Source: Rhodocollybia butyracea
Lineage: Eukaryota; Basidiomycota; Agaricomycetes; Agaricales; Omphalotaceae
NCBI GenBank assembly: GCA_015501585.1
Contig: JADNRY010000019.1
Span: 124,001-188,000 of the forward strand
DNA length: 64,000 nt
Direction of reading: 5' to 3'
Part shown: positions 25,336 to 37,007 of the stretch, piece after piece
Numbering within the stretch: the first letter of the stretch is position 1
Layout: each line of letters starts with the position of its first letter
Notes under the pieces: model-generated
What the model saw: the letters and a program-made list of their open reading frames with translations, nothing else
Databases searched by the model: none
Told to the model about the DNA's origin: nothing
Program-made: the position numbers and the translations under genes

Positions 25336-25899
25336 ACCGTCATTTATTCGTTCCGTGGATGTAAATGTAAGTATATATCGTCCTGTAAGAGGTACGTTTG
25401 CCGGTCGTATAGTAAGTAAGTAATCGATGTAAATACCTAGGTCAAAGGATCTTTAATCAAGATTTGGGGATGAAAATTGTACAGGGGTGACCAGGAACTG
25501 CAAGTATGGAATAAGCCTGTTTAAATCTTCTCATGTTTTGGTAAGAAAATACCCAAATTGAACGCCCTTGGGTCGCTCATTAGGTTGTTGTGTTACCCCT
25601 CCTCGCTGGAGTAGCGTACCATGGCGTGTTGGATTCGCCGTTGGTATATAGCACTGTCACACATGTTTCAAGTACCTACTCCGAAGTTATATTCATTCGT
25701 GTTCACTAGTATGGCTACTCACAGATCTCCTGCCGCATTACGGTAGTCCATCGTGCTTCAACAAGACCCACGACCGTGCCACATTTTTCTTATGATGCTC
25801 CATTGGCTTGGGGCATCAAACCTTCGAACTGCTGTCACTGAGAGTTGATAGTCAGTGGCCCAGATGTCATTATCCTTGAATTAGGCCTACGAATACAAT
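25336..25899. other. Intergenic before tRNA-Lys
   Basis: 3' flank of the Asi-like gene and 5' flank of the tRNA. No gene seen. Confidence 0.5.
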
Positions 25900-25985
25900 G
25901 CCCGCCTAGCTCAATCGGATAGAGCGTCAGACTTTTAAAACTTAGGGCAATCTGAAGGCTGCGAGTTCGACCCTCGCGGTGGGCT
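25900..25985 (+). tRNA. tRNA-Lys (anticodon UUU) with 12-nt intron
   Basis: Acceptor stem GCCCGCC/GGTGGGC, D arm TAGCTCAATCGGATAGAGC, anticodon stem TCAGA/TCTGA with loop CTTTTAA, and T arm GCGAG-TTCGACC-CTCGC; discriminator T. The intron lies at about 25938-25949, one base 3' of the anticodon, the standard position for tRNA splicing endonuclease. Both A and B boxes are intact. Confidence 0.95.
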
Positions 25986-26051
25986 ATTGAAAGGAACCTT
26001 GTTGTATTTTTATTGAAATATCCAATTACTCCCAGATTAACCTTTACTGAA

Positions 26052-28783
26052 TCACAAAATATATCTGTAGCCACTCCATTCGTCACCTTTGTCTCTCTTG
26101 GCATCGTCTACCGTATCATATCGCCCATTAACTTCGTGGCCACTGGATTTGTCACCTCCAATAATCTCATTCCTTTCACCGCGGTTGCGTCTCGCATTCT
26201 CTCTCCGGAGAAATATCAGGTAAATAAACGAAAAAACGAGGCCGAGCCCGATATAGAGCAATACCAGGCCTGCGAGGAGAAATTAGGACGGTTTTGAACT
26301 TGAATGGACTGTGCAAGTAACGAAAACGAACCATGACCTGCATGAGAGTTGAAAAAGTGAGCGACAGACCAAGACGGTGAGTAGAACTAGTTTCACCTAG
26401 AGGATACCAGGGTTGTTGATCCGCTCGGTACTATTCGATGAGACAGTGGATAAAATAGAGATTTACCGCTAGATGACTTACGACGTTGCTACTGACAGCC
26501 CCGTTGATGTTTCCACTACAACGGAACCCATATGAACCGAGGACATTTACAGTTGACAGGATACCTACAAGCCAATTACCATAGCTAAAGTCACACTTCG
26601 CTTGTAAGAGCCTTCGACGTTGTTTGCCACCCATGCCACAGTGTTTGCTGCCATGATTCGAAACGATAAACTACTTGTCCATTTCTTGAACGGAATGTAC
26701 TCACGAATAACCGGGTAAATTCCACTGAACGATCATGTAAGTGTAAACGTAGCTCCCAGCAGAATTACTAACCAAGTAGCAAGGTACACAGCGAAATACG
26801 AGAGAGCTGCATTTCTTGACGCGATCAGAATTATATATCCGGCAGCACCTAGAGTCCTTGTAAGAAGTTTTTTCTCTCAGGAGAAATTGAACAGTGCCAC
26901 TCAGATTTCACTCACCGATACATAAAAAGATGCTATGACAAGTTAGCTCGGCCTAAAGCAGGCAGCATGAGGTTCACTCACAGATTAAAATATCCCCGCA
27001 TGCCCCACCTATCTGCGAAAAATCCGACACCGCAGGTAATAACACACGCGAAAAAGTATACAGGTACTGTTAGCAAATTCGCTGGTGTGGCCTTGAAGCC
27101 TGTAATCCACCGCATTACGATGAGCTCTCCGATGACGGAGTCACTGGGACATACCGAGCTGCAACACGCATGAATATCTATCGGAGATTGGATAAAATGT
27201 AGCGTACCTGGTTTATGATAGAAGGCAGGAACAAGGAAAACGCGTACTTAAGTGAAGTTAGATCATAGAACTCTTGAATGCAGGGAGAAGAGAAGCTTTA
27301 ACTGAACTAAAGGCATATCAAGGCCCGCATAAATCATCACTGAGGAATGGTTAGATCGAACAATAGAAGTAATGATCTTGATAATCCTTACTTCCGACCC
27401 ATGTTTTCCAGTCTAGGATACTCTTATATATGTACTTCATCCTCAGCTGTTCCCCTGCGGCGCTGAATTGGTCATCACCTTGAAGACGACGCACGACGAC
27501 TGTTCGTTCCGCTTCCGTCAGGAACTTGGCTGTGTCTGGGAAGTCTTGGATAATGAAGAAGGATAAAGCTCCTGCTACAACTGTGGCCAAGCCTTCGAGA
27601 ATGCTAGCAGTCATAGTAAGGGTTATGTGAACTGAGAAAGAGAATTGCGTACAAAATCCATGCCCACGCAGGCTTCCCACCTAGCCATGCGAATGTCTGG
27701 GGATGAGATTTCACGGGCCACGAAAAGCACGTACCTATTCCGTCCATGTTCGAAATAGCAGCCTGAAACAAAAGAGGGGGGAGGAGGCATTAGGTGATAT
27801 CGAAGAGTAATATGGGCAGACCTTACAGCAAGTAATCCACCAAAGGCTCCAGAAACCGTAGCAGCTGAGAAGAAGAGGGCCACACGTATACCAAACTCGG
27901 AGCGTTTATACCAACTTCCAAATGAATCAAATCGGTTTGGTGTCCCCAAACGTGCATAGTATGAACATACCATGAAAGGTAATAGGTCACCCCTGGATAC
28001 AACCCAGCCTCAAACATTCCTAGCATCCATCGCATCCCTACGCAAAGAAAGTTGCATCAGCTTTCATTGAACACCCCTAAGTACTCATCTCACCCATTAG
28101 TCCGCCAAAGTTATGTACTAGGCCTTGTACAGTCTGAATATCAATTGTCAGTCAAGTAAGGCCCAAGCTCTCCACATTGTCGCACCATCATTATTCCCCA
28201 ACAAAACATTAAGCCGGAAAGCCAGAGTGAAGGACGCAAGCGCTTTAGAAAGACATTGGATGGAACCTACAGAGATTTATATCATTCAAGGCGGTTCCTG
28301 CTTTACGCTGAAGACACTACTTATTGTACCTCGAATATGGCATAACTGGCGGAACGAATATGAAAAAAAGTTATACACTGAAAAGGAGTTCATACCTAAG
28401 AAAGAATATGGTCAATGCCAGAAGATACTGAGTGTCTGTGATGCGTAGATCCTTTTCCATGTTGTACAACTGGGTGGGTTACTGTCAGCCCTACATTGAC
28501 TCCATCTTTCAAAGTCACCTTGGCACTGTATCATACGTTGAGCAAAAACCCCATTCTCGGCCAGAAACATACACACTTTCCAATACTCGTTCTGTCTAAA
28601 AAGCTGAGTAGATACAAGAGCGAGAGCCAAGGGATTAAGGCGATATCAATTTTGCGTATCAATTTTCGTTCATCGACACCGCTGATATCAACATGTTCGT
28701 TATACAGAGCTATCGCTGCTCTTGTATCTTCGATGACCTGAATTGAACCTTTTTTCCTGGTCTGAAGAGACTGAGCCAGCCAT
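26052..28783 (-). pseudogene. MFS transporter, Dal5/anion:cation symporter type, copy 1 (frameshifted)
   Basis: Intron-rich gene (about 20 exons in 2.7 kb) parallel exon by exon to the copy at 29384-32123. Recognisable parts: KIDIALIPWLSLLYLLSFLD then RTSIG (TM1 and the fungal allantoate-permease-type motif), WLSGLMFCWGIMM, MRWMLGMFEAGLYPGVTYYL, SAATVSGAFGGLLA, WAWIFILEGLATVVAGALSF, FFIIQDFPDTAKFL, TPANLLTVPVYFFACVITCG, NAALSYFAVYLAT, NNVEGSYKRSV, and the C-terminal LYIGLGLVFSFIYLIFLRR. The family imports organic anions such as allantoate, nicotinate or pantothenate; the substrate here is unknown. Six A residues (28750-28755 on the map), where the sister copy has three, put the first 15 codons out of frame with the rest. 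No other start lies before TM1. It is therefore a pseudogene, unless the homopolymer is miscalled. Confidence 0.8.
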
Positions 28784-29383
28784 GGTTGTCGTGAGATGTG
28801 GAGAATGGGGGAAAGAGACAGGCTGTACCTCAGCTATCGGGTTATTAGTAGGGTATCATACGCAGGGGACGCCTTGGATTGAATAATTTGAATTGACCAA
28901 AGGCATGGGACGTGAAAATCTGGACGGCAGTGTTTGTATCATAAATCGGAAGGTGAGAATCATAATAATAGTTAACGTCAGCTGTTCCATCCTCTACATC
29001 GACCCGTTCCCAGTGCTTCAATTACCCTCTAGCCAATCTCTCTTCTGCTTTATACATCCGCATAATCGCCCTTGAAAAAATCTACTAGAGCTCCATACTC
29101 AAGCTGCGAAGGTTGTCCCTATGATATTGCTTCGTCTCACGGTGGAAAAAGCTTGTATTATGGTGATCGACTCACCTCACACCTCTTCTACTTAGAATGC
29201 CGAGAGCATTTGGAATGTGGTTGGGAGCATACAAATCCACAAGTACTCCCACCCTTAGCAAAGATCGAACATTCACCTATCGAATTAAAGCTTTTGCAAC
29301 GAAATTGTATGTACTTACATAGTTGCAGAGACATAGTTGCAGAGATATCTGGTTCAAATATGGAATATATAGCAAGATCCACT
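28784..29383. other. Intergenic between MFS copies
   Basis: Promoter of copy 1 and 3' flank of copy 2. The plus-strand frame at 29072-29572 is mostly a shadow of copy 2's last exon. Confidence 0.5.
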
Positions 29384-32123
29384 TCACGTCGTATATCTGT
29401 AGCCACTCCACTCGTCGCCTTTGTCTCTTTTGGCATCCGCTACCGTGTCATATCTTCCATTCGCTTCGAGGCCACTGGACTTGTCGTCTCCGATGATCTC
29501 ATTTCTTTCACCGCGGTCTCGCCTCGCGTTTTCTCTTCGAAGAAATATCAGGAAAGTGGTGGAGAAGATTAGTCCGAGGCCAATATAGAGTAATACCAAT
29601 CCTGCCAGGAAAATTTAGCTCGGCTGTAAAAAAAAAAGCTCCATGAATATAGAGAACATACCATGCCCTACAAAAAAGTTTGAGTGAGTGAAAAAGATCA
29701 CGGCGACGAGTAGAATTAGATTTACCTAGAGGATACCAGGGTAGTTGGTTCGCTCGATACTATATGAATAAGGCTCTGGACGAATCAAGGATAGATTGCT
29801 AAATGACTTACGACATTACTACTAACGGCACCATTGATGTTTCCGCTATAGCGAAAGCCTTGTGAGTGGTGAACATCTTGAAGTAAACTGGTACCTACAA
29901 GCTAATCACCATAGCTAAAGTCACACTACGTTTATAAGAGCCTTCAACGTTGTTTGACACCCATGCTATAGAGTTTGCTGTAATTTGAACCAATCATGTT
30001 AGGGATGGATTGGACCACTTGGCAAACACAAACGGAATGCACTTACGAATAACCGGATAGATTCCACTGCCAGGCAATGATTTCAGTGGGAAAGTAGTCC
30101 CAAAGTGATAGAATTACTGACCAAGTAGCAAGGTACACAGCGAAATAGGAAAGAGCTGCATTTCTTGACGCAATCAGAATTATATATCCGACGGCACCTG
30201 AATTCCTTGTAAGGACTTTTTTTCTCTCAACAAAAATTGAATAGTTCCCGCTCACCAATGGCCAAAAAGACCCTGTGACAAGTTAGCTCGGCCGAAAGCG
30301 ACATGAGATTCACTCACAGATTGAGATATCCTCGCTGGCCCCATTTATCCGCGAAAAATCCGACCCCGCAAGTGATAACGCAGGCGAAAAAGTATACAGG
30401 TACTGTGAGTAGATTCGCTGGTGTGGCCTTGAAACCTTTGTCCCCTGCTTTAATAAACGAGCGTATTAATGGTCTGAGGACATACCGAGCTGTAATGTGA
30501 ATAATATCAAGCAGGTGAAATGAATGTATAAAATACGGCGTACCTGGTTTATGATCGAAGGCAAGAACAGGGAAAACGCATACTAGAAGTCAAGTAAGAT
30601 CATAGAACTCATTATAGAAGAAGCCTTTGACTGAACTAGGGGCATATCAGCGCCCACATAAACCATCACTGTGGAGTAATCAACCAAACTGCCGTGAAGA
30701 TAACGTTGAGAATGCTCACTTCCGATCCATGTTTTCCAGTCCAGGATACTCTTGTATATATACTTCATCTTCAATTGTTCTCCTGCGGCACTAAATTGGT
30801 CATCTTCCTGAAGACGCCGCACGACGACTGTTCGTTCCGCTTCACTCAGAAACTTGGCTGTGTCCGGGAAATCTTGAATGATAAAGAAAGAGAGGACTCC
30901 GGCTAACACTGTAGCCAGGCCTTCAAGAATGCTAGCAAATGCCAAGTAAGGCTATGCGCTATCAACGGCAAGAGAAGATGATCGCATACAAAATCCATGC
31001 CCACCCCGGCTTCCCACCTGGCCATGTGAACATTTTAGCAAGATACCTTCACGAGCCAAAGCAGCACATACCGATTCCGTCCATGTTGTGGATAGCAGCC
31101 TGAGAAGGGTGTTTAGCTGGGATCAACGAGAAGGGGTAAATCTTACAGCGAGCAATCCACCGAAAGCCCCTGAAACCGTAGCTGCAGAGAAGAATATTGC
31201 CGCACGAATACCAAACTCAGAGCGTTTATACCAACTTGCGAACGAACGAAATTGGTTTCACGTCTCAAACATATTAGTGTATGCCAACGCACCATGAAAG
31301 GTAATAGTTCACCCCTGGAAACAATCCAGCCTCGAACACCCCAAGCATCCACCGCATTCCTGTGTGCGAAGGTTGGATCAAATTTCAGCCAGAAGAACCC
31401 TGAGTAATTTGTCGTACCCATTAGTCCGCCAAAGTCATGCACTAGGCCCTGTACGGTCTGGAATAGCCATTATTAACTCAGGTCAAATGCTCTCAAAAAT
31501 TCCGGATCTACCATCATGATTCCCCAACATAACATCAAACCGGAAAGCCACAGTGAAGGGCGCAAACGTTTCAGGAAAACGTTAGACGGCACCTACAAAG
31601 TTTAATGTCAGCGCTTCCCGCTTACACTGACGACACCACCGGTACCTCAAAAATGGCATAACTGGGGGATTCAATAGAAAGGGTTAGTTAGACGCGTCAT
31701 ATATATCGAGAAGTGAGTTCGTACCTGAAGAAGAATATGGTTAAGGCGAGGAGATACTGGTCGTCTGTGATGTGTAGATCTTTTTCCAGGTTGTACAACT
31801 AGGTGGGTTAGTGTCAGGCCACGTAGATTCCCTATCGAGTGTCAGCATCACCTTGGCACTACGTTGAATGTTGAGCATGAGCATAAAATTCCATTGAGGC
31901 CAGATCATACGCACTTTCCGATACTTGTTCTGTCTAGAAAACTGAGTAGATACAAGAGCGAGAGCCAGGGGATCAAGGCAATATCGATTTTGCGTAGCAG
32001 TTTTCGTTCATCGACACCGCTAACATCGATGTGTTCGTTGTAAAGAGGTGTCGTGGCTTTCGCATCTTCGATGCCCTGCGTTGAACCTTTCTCTTGGTCT
32101 GAAGAAGAAACCGAGCCAGCCAT
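29384..32123 (-). CDS. MFS transporter, Dal5/anion:cation symporter type, copy 2
   Basis: Intact paralogue of copy 1, with the same exon layout and about 500 residues. Exon 1 (from 32123) gives MAGSVSSSDQEKGSTQG and runs through KIDIALIPWLSLLYLLSFLD. Later exons give SYAIFEVPSNVFLKR, WLSGLMLCWGIMM, MRWMLGVFEAGLFPGVNYYL, SAATVSGAFGGLLA, ILEGLATVLAGVLSFFIIQD, a long cytosolic loop with EAERTVVVRRL, FADKWGQRGYLNL and NINGAVSSNV, ending in a hydrophilic tail rich in charged residues. Twelve TM segments are expected for the family; I count about that number. Very small exons are needed: 7 nt (TGCCAAG), 16 nt and 4 nt. The likely role is plasma-membrane uptake of an organic anion or nitrogen source, substrate unknown. 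It is about 3.34 kb from copy 1 in the same orientation, so it is a tandem duplicate. Confidence 0.88.
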
Positions 32124-33030
32124 GATTGTCAAGAGGTTATTGTCAAGAGGCTCCTGAGATGGTGGGGGGAAAGAAAGATACCCGGTACACTAGTTCAGCT
32201 ACCATGTTGGGGTATTATAAAGTAACCCTGTATAGTTTCTGACAGAACTCCGGAAATTGTGGAGAAATGATGCGGACGCCGTAAATCTTAGGGTCGGGAC
32301 ACGGCAAGACAGCGGCAAGACAGCGGCAGGATGGAGATATACATATGATGGATGAGATAGGCAGAGATCCAGACTCGATATCAGCTGCTCAGCTGCTCCA
32401 TCCAAGGTTGAAAGTTCAGCCTTGAGCAGCCTTGAGTTCTCCAAAGCTCTCCCTAATAATATGCATTCACCTGAAAAAAATCTGTAAATATGTGGTGGTG
32501 TGCGCTGCTTCACGAACTACTTTTAGAATTGCCTTATCGTCAAAAATATCGTCAGATACGTGCCTTTGCAAACTTAGCTATCCTCCGTCGGCAAGCTAAA
32601 GAAGGGGGGGTCAACAAGTTCATTTTCACACCAGGCTCGAACGTTATGTGCTCAAGTTCGCATGCTTTCCAAAAAAAAACAGCCAAAAACAGCTCCTCAA
32701 AGCCCTTGGTGAAGACCGATCAAGTCTATAAGTACATTTGCCAAGATAAATGGGATAAAAGGGTTCCGGAAAAAGAGTACCGAACTCATGCGAGTAACAT
32801 TATAGTGACGTCGTATGATACCCCAGGAAAGGGGCTCGCCTTCGGCTCCCCGAGTGCTCTCGAAGTAGATTTGACATTGGGTATACAGGGATACAAGGAT
32901 GAGTTTAATATGCCGATATGATAATGCCCCAGCAAAGTTCATCAACCACAGATATATCTGCAGTACCATCGTCAATAACAGATCATTTTCACGATGAAAA
33001 TTTTACCTAGACTCTGAAAAAAAAAATATG
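32124..33030. other. Intergenic with unassigned frames
   Basis: Promoter of MFS copy 2, then 3' flank of the LENG1-like gene. Frames at 32490-32921 (+) and 32697-32975 (-) have no recognisable motif and overlap; I do not call either. Confidence 0.4.
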
Positions 33031-33971
33031 TTATCTTCGTCTCCTTGACCGGTCATCCCATCCTCGATCGCGCAGGCGATGAGCTTCCTCGACGTCCCTT
33101 CGATTATACATGTCACCATATTCTGACGCACTATCTCCTCCACGAACAGTGCTTGGAGTCTCGCTACCCATCATCTCTCTCTTCTTCCTCTGAATCAATG
33201 CCAATGCTCGTTCTCGCTCTGATGACTCTCGAGATAGCCGAGCATTGACTTCTGTTGGTTGCGATAAAGAGGGAGGTCGAGTTAAGCGAGATTTCGACGA
33301 CGATGGTTTAGAGGACGAGGCCAGTTGGTGATTTATCGAGGTAAGGGGATCGTGGATAGATTTTCGTGCAGTATCCCTCTTCCTATCTAACTTGTGAGAT
33401 GCAGCAGAATATACAGAGATCAACGCGCACCTTCGATCGTTATTTTCATCTGCGTCTTGGTTGTGTGAACTGTCAGAGTACCACGGTTTCAAGTCTTTGG
33501 CAGAAGGTGCCAGTGCAATTCCCTTGTCGGTCTCTGCGGTTTCAGTCTTCTTGGATGCTTTGACAGCTGCGGAGATAGCATTCTGAAAGGAGAGTTCAAA
33601 GAGAGGTTGTTTTCTCCTACGTTATACGAACCTGCTCTAAATCTTCAAAGAAATTAATATGCCCCCCGGACGTTGAGAGTGACGGCGCAGAGGACGATGC
33701 AAGCTGACGCAAATTATCGCTGATTTTTTCCTGTTTGTGATTGGACCCAGACCTTGACCGTAGAAGATCTATACGAGCTTCAGAGTCCTAATTATCAACG
33801 AAATGTGTTTTTAAAATGAGGTTGGAATAGACAACTCACCGCCAATAGCAATCTACCTTCCTCTTTTGCTTCCTTTAGCTTAGCTTCTTCTTCGTCTCGT
33901 CGAACCTTCTCGATATTATCGCGACGATAAGGATGGTAGGATTTATGATGAGCGATATTCAGTTTTCCCAT
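33031..33971 (-). CDS. LENG1-like CIR_N domain protein
   Basis: Three exons: 33971-33840, 33787-33632 and 33582-33031; 279 residues. The N-terminus MGKLNIAHHKSYHPYRRDNI followed by EKVRRDEEEAKLKEAKEEGR is the CIR_N domain, as in LENG1 homologues. It continues DSEARIDLLRSR and later GGHINFFEDLEQ, both typical of this family. The C-terminal half is Ser/Arg/Lys-rich and disordered (RERALALIQRKKREMMGSET). Family members are nuclear and are found with spliceosomal material; the exact role is not settled. It is divergent from the next gene with 176 bp between the start codons. Confidence 0.85.
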
Positions 33972-34147
33972 ATCGGAGCGGAAGAAATAGGATGAACGGG
34001 ACTGGTGGTAGAGGATACTGCTTAAAGTTCGAACGTGTCGCGAATGGCGGTCCCGCCGTCGCAAGGTGCTCGTGACTTCTTTGTCATCCCGGCGGTAAAG
34101 CGCAATCTTTCCACGATCATCATCCTCGAACCATCAGTGTCACGAAC
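33972..34147. promoter_or_regulatory. Compact bidirectional promoter
   Basis: 176 bp separate the start codons of the LENG1-like gene (minus) and the unknown gene at 34148 (plus). Both 5' UTRs and promoters must fit here. No clear TATA box. Confidence 0.4.
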
Positions 34148-34681
34148 ATGCCAATGGTTTCATACACGCTTCGTCCTGATGCCACCATCTATGCCGTAGG
34201 CTTTGTAGTTACAAAAGCTCAAATCGAAAAAATGGCTGCCAGCCTTTGCCCAACAGCCATTCCACAGTACTGTAGCAGTGTCTCCGCCTTTCAATGGCAC
34301 GTCGACGCCTTGCAGTTTGAAATTCTTCCCCTTGACCCACCTAAACTGGATGAAACTCGCTATCTTTTCATTATAAACTTCATACCTGGTCTTAAGGGTC
34401 GTGTTCCCCACGTCCATTGGTCAGATAGCACGAAAAAGCAGTGGTGGGAAATGTTTGGAAAGTTCGGTGGTTTTGATGCAAACTTGAAGGACTTGGAATC
34501 GTTAGCGGTGCCGTACCCGGCCAATATCTCTCCGCCGACCTTTATGCTCGAGCTACTGATAAAGACCCTGAAGGCCCGACCGGAGTTACGCGACCGAAAC
34601 CTACCAAGAAGAATCCCATTCCAAATGCGATCTCTTCTGATAAAGGTGATCGGATACAAACGCAGTAGTGGCATTAGATAG
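34148..34681 (+). CDS. Hyp. protein, 177 aa
   Basis: Single-exon frame that starts MPMVSYTLRPDATIYAVGFV and contains FIINFIPGLKGRVPHVHWSD and KKQWWEMFGKFGGFD. The composition is balanced and the frame is long for noncoding sequence here. I do not recognise the family. Its start faces the LENG1-like gene across a short shared promoter, which supports real transcription. The minus-strand frames over it are shadows. Confidence 0.55.
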   Translation: MPMVSYTLRPDATIYAVGFVVTKAQIEKMAASLCPTAIPQYCSSVSAFQWHVDALQFEILPLDPPKLDETRYLFIINFIPGLKGRVPHVHWSDSTKKQWWEMFGKFGGFDANLKDLESLAVPYPANISPPTFMLELLIKTLKARPELRDRNLPRRIPFQMRSLLIKVIGYKRSSGIR

Positions 34682-35753
34682 GCAAGTAACTCAATCTAAT
34701 ACAGGTGATGGGTCGCAGTACTTATTGCTTCGTGTTCTACTAGTTCATTCAATATACCACCTTCACCACTACGTATGAATTGAATCCAACATTTCCTCGC
34801 CTATCTTTCTATGCCAGCGTTTCGCGATAACAGTGGCAACACCCCAGGGGTACTACCTATTTTTTTTTGTTGAGGTCGCCGTCGCTTGTTATTCCAAGGT
34901 CACTACTGCACTGACAGACCATAATCTTGGACTGCACGAATGAATGGTACCGTCTCTCGACCTACGCCACGATATACTTGCTCAAACCATACTGTTTTCT
35001 GCGGCGGACAAATTTACTGTTGGCCTGTGCGCTCAAATCGAGGATGTTCATGGAGTATTGAGTATGGGTCAAGCTATGTCGTGAATAGGGATAGGTGGCT
35101 GCGTGTTTGCGGTCCGGATATACAGTCTTGATCTATTTATGTGTGCCTTTGATTCGCTGCCACTTGCATTTTCATTTACTGTTATTTCTGCTCAGTTCTT
35201 TTTTTCTGAGTGTACAGTGGTGCGCTGCCGGGGGGTGCACATCTGTGTCACGCATTTGACGCGGTGTGCGTACCACGGTTCCCCAGCTGAAAAATCGTTC
35301 TAAGATTCTTCCAGATTTGCATCGATTAAAACATGTCGAGTTAACCGAGAACAATCTTCCTGCATCCTGAATGTCAAACGCTGCCTCGAAATGTGATGTT
35401 CAACCCCGTTTGACAGAAGCGGCTTCTCCAGTCAAGTACCCAGCCATTCTTTCGACGCAGGTTGTTCACGCACAATTCAATAGAAGAGAATCGCTGCCAT
35501 TCAGTTGGGAAAGGCAATGCGAAATTGATTATGATCTGGATTGCTTTACATACGTTATGCATGTAGGCGTTGTAATTGAGCCTGGCAGTTGAATTGAGAC
35601 GAGAAGAATAGACCGCTTTGCTTGTGAAAAGTAGTACACTATGAAAATACAAACAACAGAAACAACATGAAGGAGTCCGAAATTAGTACTCTGGTAATAC
35701 ATCTGACCTTGAAATATATAAGAATAAGTATCTTCCACGAAAATTCTACAAGT
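34682..35753. other. Intergenic
   Basis: Holds the 3' flanks of two genes that face each other. Only short frames; no RNA gene or repeat recognised. Confidence 0.5.
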
Positions 35754-37007
35754 CTAAAGGGGAGCGTACAACTCGGCAAGCAACGAGCCAGTAAACATCC
35801 AAGGTGATGATGAAGTAGTAGTAGTAGTAGTACTATCAAGTCCAGAAGAACAAGAAGAGTCAGACCATGGAGGTGATGGGGAGCGACTTGGCGATTGCTC
35901 GTCGTCACCAAAAATGGCCTCGAAATCGCCCACAGAGACCGTAACAGCTGTCGAAGGATCCATCTCTGCCATGCATTGCATAGCAACATCGAGGTCGTGC
36001 AGATAAGCAAACTCATCAGATTCATCTTGAGATGCAAGGGAAGCGTCATCTGCATCGAGAGAGTCGCCACACTGAACATCGCAGGAGCCGTAGAAGTTCA
36101 TGTGTGGGGAGGGGAACCAGGTCTGGTGAGCTCCTAAACGCTCATCCGTAGGCGCGGAATTGGGATGGAAAAACTGCAGAGAAGGTGTACTCCCAACAGC
36201 AGGGAAGAGAGGCCTCGGCCGAAGTTCATCAAAATGTACACCGCCGAAGAGACTGATGGAGTGGAAGAGGTCATCCACGTTGGAAGCAATCTCAGCAGGA
36301 AAGAAAGGTTTGCAAATGGATTCGAGGCTGAGCTCATCGTCGGATACGACGGAAGACGGATGAGGATGCGAACTTGGCGATGTCGATGGGAGGGATGATA
36401 AAGATGGTTCGGAGGAGGGACTCGAGGACGGGTTCGGAGAGTCACTTTTGGGGGTTGATTTGGAATCAGATGAGGTTCCGAGTGAGCATTTAGGTGTCGA
36501 AGCAGGAGCAGCCTGCTTCTTAGCCCGAGCTTTCCTAGGTTGGGGCACGTAGGCATGGATTCTTTTTCGGTGCCTAATGAGTGATGCCCCATCGCATGTC
36601 CTAAATTCGCAGTCCGGGCAAATCTTGCATTTGTCTTGGGAGCTATGAGCTATAAGTAACAATCGACGACTCGATATCAGATGGACTCACTGAGTTCGGT
36701 AGTGGACGTCCAAGTTGTTTTTCTGAAGAGCCTCATGAGAGCAACCAGGCCATGAACACCGATATTTTCTGTTTAGAGATGGCATGAGAATATGAACTTT
36801 GACCACGACTAGAATCACTTACACTGCGGCCATTTTCTGATGAGTGAGCATGTGCCTCCGCATATCATGGCGGTGGGCGAGTACGAGACCGCACTCGATA
36901 CATTCGGGAGAGGACACATTGACGAATTTCTATAAAGGATGTACGTTTTAGTAGGACGTATGAGGAGTTTCGAAGAAAGAGCTTACCAAACTAGCTACGC
37001 GAGGCAT
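35754..37007 (-). CDS. C2H2 zinc-finger protein, family copy 2
   Basis: Four exons: 37007-36987, 36929-36823, 36768-36691 and 36642-35754; 364 residues. Fingers: CIECGLVLAHRHDMRRHMLTH (about 17-37), CSWPGC...LDVHYRTH (47-69) and CPDCEFRTCDGASLIRHRKR (77-98), followed by HAYVPQPRKARAKK, which looks like a nuclear localisation signal. The rest is Ser/Pro-rich and acidic, with a C-terminal hydrophobic patch (SPWMFTGSLLAELY) that could act in activation. A DNA-binding transcription regulator is the likely role; targets unknown. Intron phases equal those of copies 1 and 3. Its first two exons and promoter were duplicated to 41217. Confidence 0.85.

Noticed and set aside
32490..32921. 144-codon plus-strand frame
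   Set aside because: No start context, introns or motif; composition is like the intergenic DNA around it, and the opposite strand has an equally open frame.
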